A stretch of 33,236 nt of DNA from a virus: positions 1-33,236 of the IMG/VR virus record IMGVR_UViG_3300000553_000167; one strand, 5' to 3'. The translations under genes and the position numbers were made by a program. Of this stretch, positions 23,456 through 30,003 are shown piece by piece. The first letter of the stretch is position 1. The number at the start of each line of letters is the position of its first letter. The notes under the pieces are model-generated. The model saw only the letters and a program-made list of their open reading frames with translations, searched no databases and was not told the DNA's origin.

Positions 23456-23863
23456 TCAAACCTCCGTAAATTTATATTCCGGGAACTTCTCTGCAAACAG
23501 TTTCCGCTTGATCATATACGCCGAAGTCTTAACCCCTTTGGTCTCTCTAACCTCCTTTGTGCCGTCAAGATGTGTTACAACGAAGTCGGCTATGTAGATT
23601 GTCGGGCGATACTTTTTCCGGCCTCTAGCGAAGCCTGGGACCACTTTAAACGGAACCTGCATGTCAAAGTCAAGTATCTCCCCAGCCTGTTTCCGTATTT
23701 TGAGTTCGCAGTATTCGTTTGCTTCGCGCTGGGAGTCGAATTTTATGTCGTCGATTACTGTTTTTCTGTTGCCGTACTTTGGCCGGTCCTTGGCTTGTTG
23801 CAGAAGTTCATCGGGAAGTTTCGCCCCGGCAGCGATTAAGTCGTTGATTTTGACGATCCCCAC
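23456..23863 (-). CDS. DUF1064-like PD-(D/E)XK nuclease
   Basis: This 135-residue protein starts at GTG 23863. The pattern KYGNRKTVIDDIKFDSQREANEY (split here over residues 29-51), YIADFVVTHLDGTKEVRETKG (90-110) and FPEYKFTEV fits the DUF1064 phage family. The likely nuclease residues are E47, D93, E107 and K109. Members are thought to resolve or trim phage DNA. The gene is placed where a junction resolvase often sits, between replication and small regulatory genes. Confidence 0.8.
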   Translation of the reverse strand: MGIVKINDLIAAGAKLPDELLQQAKDRPKYGNRKTVIDDIKFDSQREANEYCELKIRKQAGEILDFDMQVPFKVVPGFARGRKKYRPTIYIADFVVTHLDGTKEVRETKGVKTSAYMIKRKLFAEKFPEYKFTEV

Positions 23864-24129
23864 ACTCCCCCCGGTCGTTTCGTCAGCTTGTTCAGCAAAA
23901 CCTGATCCATAATGAGTATTGCAACCTCCTCTTGCCGCCTTTTGAAGGTCTTTGCCATTTCAGGCACCGATACACCATTGCGCCATTGTTCGCGGATGGC
24001 TTGTAGTTCTGATTCGTACCAGGTCAGGTCAAGATGCTCTGCGGCCTGGTAGAGTGGTTCCGGTGGCCGGAGTTTCCAGCGGTCATAGTGCGGCCGTTTT
24101 TCTCCTGCCGCCTCTGCCTGTACCCCCAT
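23836..24129 (-). CDS. Helix-turn-helix protein
   Basis: This 97-residue protein, ATG 24129, has its main motif in the middle: WYESELQAIREQWRNGVSVP, then EMAKTFKRRQEEVAILIMDQ, reading like a sigma-70-region-4 or small HTH. The N-terminal part is basic with Pro (EKRPHYDRWKLRPPEPLYQ). It overlaps the next gene by 28 bases, so translation is coupled. It may be a transcription factor for later genes. A long spacing between AGGGGG and the ATG leaves the exact start open. Confidence 0.5.
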   Translation of the reverse strand: MGVQAEAAGEKRPHYDRWKLRPPEPLYQAAEHLDLTWYESELQAIREQWRNGVSVPEMAKTFKRRQEEVAILIMDQVLLNKLTKRPGGVWGSSKSTT

Positions 24130-24259
24130 TGCAAGTTAACCCCCTTCTCTCGTGCCAATCTCGAATGGCCGAATAGCTGTACTGCAATTTATCAGCAATT
24201 TGCTTTGCTGTATGTCCTGCTGCGTGGAGCATTCGGCGTTGCTGTTCGTCTTGTGTCAT
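24083..24259 (-). CDS. Small HTH DNA-binding protein
   Basis: ATG 24259, six bases after a perfect AGGAGG, gives 58 residues; the longer upstream frame lacks a site. AAGHTAKQIADKLQYSYSAI and RDWHERRGL form a helix-turn-helix like that of resolvases or small regulators, followed by a Gly/Arg-rich tail (GGTGRGGRRK). It overlaps both neighbours in other frames. Probable regulator. Confidence 0.6.
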   Translation of the reverse strand: MTQDEQQRRMLHAAGHTAKQIADKLQYSYSAIRDWHERRGLTCNGGTGRGGRRKTAAL

Positions 24260-24863
24260 TGATTGCCTCCTTTCGTTTTGGGCACGGCCAAAGAAGATCT
24301 TCCAACCACCCATCCGGCGCAAGCCTCAACCCTTCAGTGTAGCCGTTGTACCGGCAATCCTTTGGCATCCATCGGCACCAACTGCAATATTCCTCTTGCG
24401 TCTGCGCCTTTGCCAGTTTGGTATAATTGCGCCAAATGATCGTGTCGCCGATCTCAGGGAAAAAGGACTTAGCATAATCCCGCACCTCGTCAAGACATTT
24501 ACCTTTGATCATGTCGTAGTCCGGGCCGGAGAATACCTTTGACTTGATTAACCTGGCACACATCAGGCCGTACTCTGTCGCAGGTTCGGGCAATCCTGGC
24601 AATTGTTCCATCGGCTTTGTGCGCTGTTCGCGGCTTAATTCGTCCAGAGCCTGCTGAATATCGCCGATGCCGGGGAAATAGCTGTACCTGGCAGGATTCG
24701 ACAGCATCACCAGGCGCAGGGCCGTTTCCATTTGATCATCGCGGCGATCCTTGAATGCTTCATACCAAAGTGTTTGGGTTGCTTTTGCTTCAATCGCCGT
24801 AAGCGGCTGGCGATAGTTCTGATTCGCGGCGGTGAATAATCGCGTCACCGTTTCGACTTGCAT
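24192..24863 (-). CDS. Helicase loader or replication protein, G39P-like guess
   Basis: This 223-residue protein begins at ATG 24863, nine bases after AGGAGG. The N-terminal part (VTRLFTAANQNYRQPLTAIE, then TQTLWYEAFKDRRDDQMETA, then NPARYSYFPGIGDIQQALDE) matches the pattern of phage loader proteins like G39P that bring the helicase to the origin. The C terminus (EEYCSWCRWMPKDCRYNGY, then WPCPKRK) has four Cys for zinc. It lies directly after the replication initiator and overlaps it by 74 bases. The name is a pattern-level inference. Confidence 0.6.
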   Translation of the reverse strand: MQVETVTRLFTAANQNYRQPLTAIEAKATQTLWYEAFKDRRDDQMETALRLVMLSNPARYSYFPGIGDIQQALDELSREQRTKPMEQLPGLPEPATEYGLMCARLIKSKVFSGPDYDMIKGKCLDEVRDYAKSFFPEIGDTIIWRNYTKLAKAQTQEEYCSWCRWMPKDCRYNGYTEGLRLAPDGWLEDLLWPCPKRKEAINDTRRTATPNAPRSRTYSKANC

Positions 24864-25608
24864 TTTGTTTCGCCTCCTGTTCTGCCATGAATTGCCGTGC
24901 GCCTTCGATGCTGCCGTCAGTCTTGCCCTTTTGTCCGCTCCCCGCTTTAATTTCCTGCCAATACCGGTCAATCACCCAAGATCGAATCACCTTATAGTCG
25001 TTCCGATACTCCCGGTACTTTTTCGGCGTGTTCGTCTTGTAGGCGTCAAGGATCTCGATAATACGCTTTACTCCACTATCAGAAAATTCTTGATACAAAG
25101 TCTTGTATTCACTGGGAGTCAAATAAACGGTATCGGCAACCTCGACCACATCTTTCCGGGAACCGCTGGGCACGTTCCTATTCTCTTCTATTCCCTTCTC
25201 TTCTATTCTCTTAGGTTCTATTAGGGGGGAATTTCCCGGAATTTCCCGGAAGTTCTCAAAATCGTCTTTTACTTTACCATAACAAGGGTTTTTTGGTTCA
25301 GTTCTTTTATGCAGCCCCTCTTGATGACATTCCCAGCGACAAAACTGCAAATATTGCTCGTCTTTATAAAAATATCTCCAAACTAAACCTGTCTTTTGTA
25401 TCGATGAAAGAGCTTTTTCGACTTGCTCGGAGGTATTTTTACGCATCGGGACCACTAAAGCCTTAATTTTCTTCGCCGATCCATGAATTATTCCGTAATC
25501 ATCGGCATGAGGGATAAGCCAAGAGAATAATAATGCGGCAAAGTCATCTAGTTCGTTTACTTGTTCGGATACACTTATTCCCTTGCTTAACATCCGTCTG
25601 TTTGCCAA
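24790..25608 (-). CDS. Phage replication initiator
   Basis: This 272-residue protein starts at TTG 25608 (MANRRMLSKGISVSEQ), with GGGGGCGG about six bases before. The N-terminal domain (residues 1-115, with DDFAALLFSWLIPHADDYGI and AKKIKALVVPMRKNTSEQVE) is the winged-helix type found in phage replication initiators. A linker around 125-147 has EPKRIEEKGIEENRNV, encoded by the direct repeats at 25175-25247. The C-terminal part (STAACEx type region absent) has SGVKRIIEILDAYKTNTPKK and WVIDRYWQEIKAG, a DnaD-like ending. It likely binds the origin inside its own gene. Confidence 0.8.
   Translation of the reverse strand: MANRRMLSKGISVSEQVNELDDFAALLFSWLIPHADDYGIIHGSAKKIKALVVPMRKNTSEQVEKALSSIQKTGLVWRYFYKDEQYLQFCRWECHQEGLHKRTEPKNPCYGKVKDDFENFREIPGNSPLIEPKRIEEKGIEENRNVPSGSRKDVVEVADTVYLTPSEYKTLYQEFSDSGVKRIIEILDAYKTNTPKKYREYRNDYKVIRSWVIDRYWQEIKAGSGQKGKTDGSIEGARQFMAEQEAKQNASRNGDAIIHRRESELSPAAYGD
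25175..25247 (-). repeat. Iteron-like direct repeats inside initiator gene
   Basis: On the minus strand, GAATAGAAG occurs twice (25185-25193, 25200-25208) with variants TAATAGAAC (25215-25223) and GAATAGGAA (25175-25183), at 15-base spacing for three of them. Two tandem copies of GGGAAATTCC follow (25228-25247). Such repeats in initiator genes are the origin in many Firmicutes phages. Confidence 0.6.
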
Positions 25609-25643
25609 TCTTTACCGCCCCCTAACGTTCTATAAGCACCGAT

Positions 25644-25910
25644 TTACCGACCAAATTCTCGCATCATGTTCTTAAACACCAAGGAGTGAAGCAATTTTTC
25701 ATCGGGATCATCACCGAAAGACGAGAGAATAACATGGACTTGATGCCTTGTTAATCCCTGATTGATTTTTGCAGGCTTATCGTTCACTTTAGCCATGACC
25801 TCCGGCGAAGATAAAAATCGTTTGGCCTCACCTATTGTGCAGGTTTCATACTCTGTCCATTTCTCCCTTTTAAAAGAGTATGAGCGTCCAGTAACTGTTG
25901 CTAATGGCAT
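25644..25910 (-). CDS. Small early protein of unknown function
   Basis: An 88-residue protein, ATG 25910 seven bases after GAGGT. It is basic at the start (SYSFKREKWTEYETCTIGEA), then KRFLSSPEVMAKVNDKPAKI, and ends in QVHVILSSFGDDPDEKLLHS and FKNMMREFGR. It is likely alpha/beta. It sits between the 3D-domain protein and the replication initiator. No family recognised. Confidence 0.55.
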   Translation of the reverse strand: MPLATVTGRSYSFKREKWTEYETCTIGEAKRFLSSPEVMAKVNDKPAKINQGLTRHQVHVILSSFGDDPDEKLLHSLVFKNMMREFGR

Positions 25911-25915
25911 TTTTA

Positions 25916-26413
25916 TTACCTCACTATCATTACTGATTTAGTCTGCCGCCCGAACTCTCGTGCCTCTTTTACCGCCATCATACCGACAAAAATATCTATG
26001 TGGTCGTCGCGCACCAATCCACCAGTATCAACGATTGTAACGATTCCAATGCCCGAAACTGCCAATCTGGTCCCCGCTGGATAAACGGCAGGGTCAGCAG
26101 CGGCCACTCGCCAGGCGTCGGCTTCGGTCAATATGTAGCCTGATGAGGTTACGCCATAGGTTGGATGATCGGGGCCCTTACCCGTACTTTCGGGGCCCGC
26201 AGTATAGGCGGTTATAGTCATGACGCGCCTTTGTACCGTGGGGCCCCTGCTTGCCCTGTCCAGCGCACGCAGCAGGTATTGGGTAGTTTGCTCTGCCTGT
26301 TGCCGTTCTGCGGCCTGAGCGATGCTGTGCGCAACGTAGGCGGGGGTTTGTGCAAAGACGTAGATTGACAGAGCGGCGGCTAGGAAGCAGGTGAGGATTA
26401 TGGCGCGGCTCAT
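25916..26413 (-). CDS. Secreted 3D-domain protein
   Basis: The 165-residue protein begins at ATG 26413, seven bases after GGGGG. Residues 1-21 are a membrane or signal segment (MSRAIILTCFLAAALSIYVF). From about 66 it reads as a 3D domain: TITAYTAGPESTGKGPDHP, TYGVTSSG, YPAGTRLAVSGIGIVTIVDT, GGLVRDDHIDIFVG, AREFGRQTKSVMIV, with D129, D137 and D140 as candidates for the three conserved Asp. The fold occurs in cell-wall lytic proteins (RlpA, MltA, YuiC). Its place in an early DNA-metabolism operon is odd. Confidence 0.75.
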   Translation of the reverse strand: MSRAIILTCFLAAALSIYVFAQTPAYVAHSIAQAAERQQAEQTTQYLLRALDRASRGPTVQRRVMTITAYTAGPESTGKGPDHPTYGVTSSGYILTEADAWRVAAADPAVYPAGTRLAVSGIGIVTIVDTGGLVRDDHIDIFVGMMAVKEAREFGRQTKSVMIVR

Positions 26414-26414
26414 A

Positions 26415-27413
26415 TTATTGCCCCCTCTCCATAATTGCGGCAAATATAGGCGCGGCTTGGGCTGGGACGCAACTATTTCCCAAACATTTTAGCCTCTTAG
26501 CCCTGTTCTTCTGCCCGGCGATGATGCGGGGCGGTTCGTAGGGGAATTGGCCCGTGTCTGAGTTGATGCAGTTACCAAGTTTAAGGGCGTGGCGCGTCCC
26601 TCGGTATTCCTTACCAAGTAAATCTCCACTTGTAGCGTCGAAACATTGCGGCGTTGGCCAATTACCAGCCCCCAATGGTGCAGGCCACCCCGGCCAGGGT
26701 TCGGGCGTGTCGCAGTCTAAATTAGTCCAGCCCAACGGAAAATTCATCAACAATTCGCACCAATCTGCCGATAACTGGCCGGAACATAACGCTTTCTGCT
26801 TTACCCAATGCCATTTCAAGCGTCGCCCTTGCGCCGGATCCGTCGTCTCGTCTAGTCCTCTGACTGTCGGTGTCGGCCAATTATTCGGCTGTACCATTCC
26901 CGGCAAGGCATAATTCCCGCGACTGTCCCGCTGATTTGGTCCGCCGTGTTCGCCGTCAGATGCGCGGGGCATCGGCCAGTTCTTGGCAACCTGCTCCAAC
27001 GTTGGCCCGAACTCAGGTGATGATTCGCCGCCGATCTTGTTGGCGCGGGGCGTGGGCCAAGCTTGCGACAATGAAGACCCTGTCCCTTTGATGCGGGGCG
27101 CCAACATCGGAAGCTCCATAGCAACACCAGCCAACACAATACCCCAGTGCGGCCAGGTCTGCGAGAACAGTTCCGAATCCTCCCCCGCCTCGCCCGGAAA
27201 CATCAGCAATTGACAAGAGCCCCCGGACATTTTCTGCCACCACCCAGAGTGGCTTAACTTCGCCAATGATACGGCGCATTTCTCCCCAAAGTCCGCTTCG
27301 GGTAACGTTCCCGTCGCTATCGCTGAAACCAGTTCTTTTACCTGCGCAGCTAACGTCTTGACAGGGTCAAGGGAACCCTCCGCAGACAATATCGATTCGT
27401 GCGTTTGGTTCAT
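26415..27413 (-). CDS. C5 methyltransferase C-terminal region, second frame
   Basis: This 332-codon frame begins at ATG 27413, inside the first methyltransferase fragment, and is shifted relative to it. It contains SQTWPHWGIVLAGVAMELPM (about 84-103), then QAWPTPRAN, NWPMPRASDGEHGGPNQRDS, NWPTPTVRG, CELLMNFPLGWTNL, and KCLGNSCVPAQAAPIFAAIM near the end, which reads like motif X of C5 methylases. The TWPRSG/WPTP pattern is familiar from phage methylase-linked proteins. The first 115 codons lie on top of motifs IV to VIII in the other frame. It may be a separate overprinted gene or the out-of-frame end of a broken enzyme. Confidence 0.6.
   Translation of the reverse strand: MNQTHESILSAEGSLDPVKTLAAQVKELVSAIATGTLPEADFGEKCAVSLAKLSHSGWWQKMSGGSCQLLMFPGEAGEDSELFSQTWPHWGIVLAGVAMELPMLAPRIKGTGSSLSQAWPTPRANKIGGESSPEFGPTLEQVAKNWPMPRASDGEHGGPNQRDSRGNYALPGMVQPNNWPTPTVRGLDETTDPAQGRRLKWHWVKQKALCSGQLSADWCELLMNFPLGWTNLDCDTPEPWPGWPAPLGAGNWPTPQCFDATSGDLLGKEYRGTRHALKLGNCINSDTGQFPYEPPRIIAGQKNRAKRLKCLGNSCVPAQAAPIFAAIMERGQ
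27013..27366 (-). pseudogene. C5 methyltransferase middle fragment after in-frame TGA
   Basis: In the same frame as the start fragment but beyond a TGA, this stretch reads PCQDVSCAGKRTGFSDSDG (motif IV, catalytic Cys intact), WVVAENVRGLL (motif VI), LADLAALGYCVGWCCYGASD and VGAPHQRDRVFIVAS (motif VIII), ending at a stop. There is no clear start of its own. It overlaps the second-frame ORF for its whole length. Confidence 0.65.
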
Positions 27414-27606
27414 CGGGCAACACCTCTTTCAGACTATCCGCTGTCAATAGGCGAATATCATCAAAAATAGGAACACCGGGGAACCGCAAGGAAAGGACTT
27501 GCTTTGCATAGGGGGCTATTTCACAAAAAGCAACCGTTTTAATTCCAGACATTTCGGCAGCAAGATCGAGACCTCCAACCCCTGCAAATAACGACAACAT
27601 GTTCAT
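27367..27606 (-). CDS. C5 DNA methyltransferase N-terminal fragment
   Basis: ATG 27606 overlaps the stop of the HNH gene (ATGA). The 79 residues hold motif I (NMLSLFAGVGGLDLAAEMSG), motif II (AFCEI), and end at DIVCGGFP, where a TGA interrupts just before the PCQ motif. Normally GGFPCQ is continuous; here six bases (TGACCC) come between Pro and the second Pro-Cys. The protein as written lacks the catalytic Cys and cannot work alone. Confidence 0.8.
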   Translation of the reverse strand: MNMLSLFAGVGGLDLAAEMSGIKTVAFCEIAPYAKQVLSLRFPGVPIFDDIRLLTADSLKEVLPDEPNARIDIVCGGFP

Positions 27607-27980
27607 TTTTTGGCAACCGCCTTTGCTTTGTTGTTTTTATGCCATTCGTGATGATGCTTTTGGCATAACCATCGTACAGACATGGGGAAATTATAGTCAT
27701 CGTGGTGCGCCTGAACCTCTCTCCTTCCATCTTGAAAAGTTCCGTTTGCCCCGCATTTTTCACACGGGGAAGGTATTAACGTTCCATTTCCGATTGCGGT
27801 TTCAACAATATCGTGAACTCTTCCATCCGCATGTGTCCCCCGGTAAAAATGATTTTCGGCCTTAAATTTCAATTGATTCCTGCGCGGAATATTTCTTACC
27901 CTTAAAATATCCCACATTGCCTGTCGTGTTACGTTGTAATATTCCGCTACTTTTTGGAGGGAAAATCCGGCTTGATACAT
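27603..27980 (-). CDS. HNH endonuclease with N-terminal HTH
   Basis: This 125-residue protein has an HTH at residues 7-30 (SLQKVAEYYNVTRQAMWDIL) and an HNH-type zinc domain: CEKC (73-76), VQAHHDDYNFP (89-99) and LCQKHHHEWHK (105-115). It is typical of small phage HNH proteins that cut or nick DNA. Codons before ATG 27980 are open back to the methylase stop (28014), so the true start might be non-standard. It ends one base into the C5 methyltransferase (ATGA). Confidence 0.8.
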   Translation of the reverse strand: MYQAGFSLQKVAEYYNVTRQAMWDILRVRNIPRRNQLKFKAENHFYRGTHADGRVHDIVETAIGNGTLIPSPCEKCGANGTFQDGRREVQAHHDDYNFPMSVRWLCQKHHHEWHKNNKAKAVAKK

Positions 27981-28013
27981 TTTTACGGCACCATCATACT
28001 CCTTTAGCGGGGG

Positions 28014-28862
28014 TCATAGGGCTAGTTCGGACTGTTCTGATGTTTCTTCGATACGATCTTCGTATTCTGCGAACATTTCTTCTTGAATCATGAGGTCAAA
28101 TTTCAGCATTTTATCCGTCGCCTCCCGATAAAACTTTTTGTCTACCTCGAACCCATAACAATGACGGTTTAATTCGGCGCAAGCCCTTAATGTGGACCCG
28201 CTGCCGGCACATGGGTCAATTACTACGTCCCATTCGTCAGTAAATATTTTGATCAACTGCTTTAATAGATTGACCGGCTTTTGCGTGGGATGAATTTTGG
28301 GATAATTTTGGGCGTTGTCCCGGTTCCACTCGAACCAGTTAAAGATCATCTTTTTATTGTTGTTGAACTTGGGCAGCTTATCCCGGTACAAAACTATTGC
28401 ATGCTCGACCGCTCCGACAATTTTCATGTTCGCTTTGAGAACTTGGGCAGAATAGTTTTTGATGAAATACAGGGGGTAACTCTTTTCAAACCCGCACTTT
28501 CTCCCGTTTTCAATAATCAGCGGAATTTGCTGGTGTGAGCAGAAGATGATCATCGCGGGAGATTGCCCTGCTTCTTTTGGCTCTTTTTTCAGTAACTTGC
28601 TGCAAAAATGGAAGTATTCAACGATGTTAAAATTGTTGTCAGTGTTGAAAAATTGTTTTCCGGCCTTCTCGCTTTCACCGTTTTTATTGTCGCCATCGGC
28701 GTACCATCTGGGATTTGAAGCATAAGCGTAATTCCCCAGGTTAAACGGTATGTCGGCTATAACCAATTGCGCTTTTGAAGGGATGCCATAGGATTTGTAG
28801 TTCTGAAAGTTGTCGTGGAACAATTGTATTTTTAGTTCTTTTTTATGCTGAGTTGATTCCAT
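28014..28862 (-). CDS. DNA methylase (beta class, DIPF motif)
   Basis: This 282-residue protein starts at ATG 28862, five bases after GGAGGG. Motif IV is DIPFNLG (37-43), where most relatives have DPPY; the next part has SNPRWYADGDNK and KQFFNTDNNF, as in phage N6-adenine methylases. Motif I comes last: HPTQKPVNLLKQL then DPCAGSGSTL (216-225), the beta-class order. It probably methylates adenine (or N4-cytosine), as protection from host restriction. The frame continues past its TGA into the HNH gene. Confidence 0.85.
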   Translation of the reverse strand: MESTQHKKELKIQLFHDNFQNYKSYGIPSKAQLVIADIPFNLGNYAYASNPRWYADGDNKNGESEKAGKQFFNTDNNFNIVEYFHFCSKLLKKEPKEAGQSPAMIIFCSHQQIPLIIENGRKCGFEKSYPLYFIKNYSAQVLKANMKIVGAVEHAIVLYRDKLPKFNNNKKMIFNWFEWNRDNAQNYPKIHPTQKPVNLLKQLIKIFTDEWDVVIDPCAGSGSTLRACAELNRHCYGFEVDKKFYREATDKMLKFDLMIQEEMFAEYEDRIEETSEQSELAL

Positions 28863-28863
28863 T

Positions 28864-29049
28864 TCATCCCTCCACCGCCGTATAAGCCTCATACCAGCCC
28901 TTTTCCGCATCGTGCTGCACCGGGCAAAGATACGGCCTTGGCACTTCCGTTGGCGTTAGACCTCTTGCCAGTATCAGGACAATGATTAGCTCCTGTGCTT
29001 CGGTGTAGGTAGCCGCTAGAACGCGGCTGGGGAAAAGAAATTTTGGCAT
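28864..29049 (-). CDS. Small early protein of unknown function
   Basis: A 61-residue protein, ATG 29049, eight bases after AAGGGAG. It has a hydrophobic stretch (AQELIIVLILARGLTPTEVP) and a C-terminal PRPYLCPVQHDAEKGWYEAY. Its end carries the ribosome site of the methylase gene, so they are coupled. Not recognised. Confidence 0.5.
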   Translation of the reverse strand: MPKFLFPSRVLAATYTEAQELIIVLILARGLTPTEVPRPYLCPVQHDAEKGWYEAYTAVEG

Positions 29050-29050
29050 A

Positions 29051-29428
29051 TCAATAACTCCCTTGCTCGCTTCGTATCATAATCTTTAAAACATCGCGTG
29101 TTTCCCGGTAGTTTTCCAGCGAGTTCGCATTTTCCGTTAAACTGTTCTCGGCCTTGATGTAATCCCTGCGCAACGCCGTCACGTTGTCCTGCCCTTCTGC
29201 CAGGGCGTTTAATTCGGTCGGGGTAATCTTCGTTCCCTCTGCGCCAAAATCGGCTCTTAGCTTAATCTTGGCGGTTACAAGGGCATTATTGTAATCCTCT
29301 TTGCGATTGCGGACCTGACACTCTATGCTGGTTACGATTGGCGAAAGTTGATTGATTAGGTTAGTTACTTGGCCCAGCAATGTCCGTAAATCAGACAGGC
29401 CGGGATTGTCGGGTATTATGATTGCCAT
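29051..29428 (-). CDS. Coiled-coil early protein
   Basis: This 125-residue protein starts at ATG 29428 just after GGAGGTG. It is mostly helical: residues 13-32 (LSDLRTLLGQVTNLINQLSP) and 60-110 with Glu/Lys/Leu heptads (NALAEGQDNVTALRRDYIKA, ENSLTENANSLENYRETRDV). It may form a helical bundle. It sits with other small early genes and ends one base from the next gene's stop region. Function unknown. Confidence 0.55.
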   Translation of the reverse strand: MAIIIPDNPGLSDLRTLLGQVTNLINQLSPIVTSIECQVRNRKEDYNNALVTAKIKLRADFGAEGTKITPTELNALAEGQDNVTALRRDYIKAENSLTENANSLENYRETRDVLKIMIRSEQGSY

Positions 29429-29429
29429 C

Positions 29430-29687
29430 CTACACCTCCAGCGAGCCAATCAAGGCATAAATCGCATCTAACCTCGTTACCAAAGCCCAGTAAGAATCAG
29501 GAACCGCGATATCGTGCTTTACGAAGCCCCTGATGGCCGCTTTAATTGTCGGGTAGTATCCAACGTCCCGCCAGACTTCTTTGCCGTTCCTAGACTCATC
29601 CTTGGACTTCTCAATAACAGTCTTTTTTTGCAAGCATACATTCATCGGGTCAATTTCAATGCGCCAATCATCGTTAATTTGAATCAT
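29430..29687 (-). CDS. Small early phage protein
   Basis: 85 residues, ATG 29687, seven bases after GGGAGG. It begins MIQINDDWRIEIDPMNVCLQ, with DVGYYPTIKAAIRGFVKHDI in the middle and a helical end (WALVTRLDAIYALIGSLEV). This pattern recurs in phage genomes as a small protein of unknown role. It overlaps the HNH gene end by 14 bases. Confidence 0.6.
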   Translation of the reverse strand: MIQINDDWRIEIDPMNVCLQKKTVIEKSKDESRNGKEVWRDVGYYPTIKAAIRGFVKHDIAVPDSYWALVTRLDAIYALIGSLEV

Positions 29688-30003
29688 TGTTTTCCCTCCC
29701 TGGTATTTGAAATCGTTCCCGCCTATCGGGATATAGTCGATCAAGATAATTTATACAGGCTTGCTTTATTGGTTCGCCGTTTTTGCTTTCGCGTTGTTGG
29801 TGGCACGAATAAGAGAGAAGACACATTTTTTCTGGTACGTCCTCCTTGTAACGTCCGCAGGGTTCATGATGTGGCTTCTCTCCTTCGCTTACATATTGTC
29901 CGCATCCGCAGACGCAGGTATTGTTGTCGCGAGAATGGATATAGGCGTTCAGTTCGGCCATTTCTTTGCCGTGCAGCCGGGTTGTGTGCGACTTGGGGAG
30001 CAT
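29674..30003 (-). CDS. HNH-like endonuclease
   Basis: This 109-residue protein starts at ATG 30003 in GTGATG, where TGA ends the upstream gene. The zinc and active residues are NTCVCGCGQYVSEG (C30, C32, C34), HHEPCG (H45, H46) and LLSYSCHQQRES (C67, H68), an HNH layout. It is a likely nuclease in recombination or DNA cutting, similar to phage NinG-like or homing types. The Cys-x-Cys-x-Cys spacing is tighter than usual. Confidence 0.7.
   Translation of the reverse strand: MLPKSHTTRLHGKEMAELNAYIHSRDNNTCVCGCGQYVSEGEKPHHEPCGRYKEDVPEKMCLLSYSCHQQRESKNGEPIKQACINYLDRLYPDRRERFQIPGRENNDSN

Noticed and set aside
27367-27369. Selenocysteine at the in-frame TGA of the methyltransferase
   Set aside because: I see no convincing bacterial SECIS-type hairpin right after the TGA, and two extra codons before the PCQ motif are better explained by an insertion.
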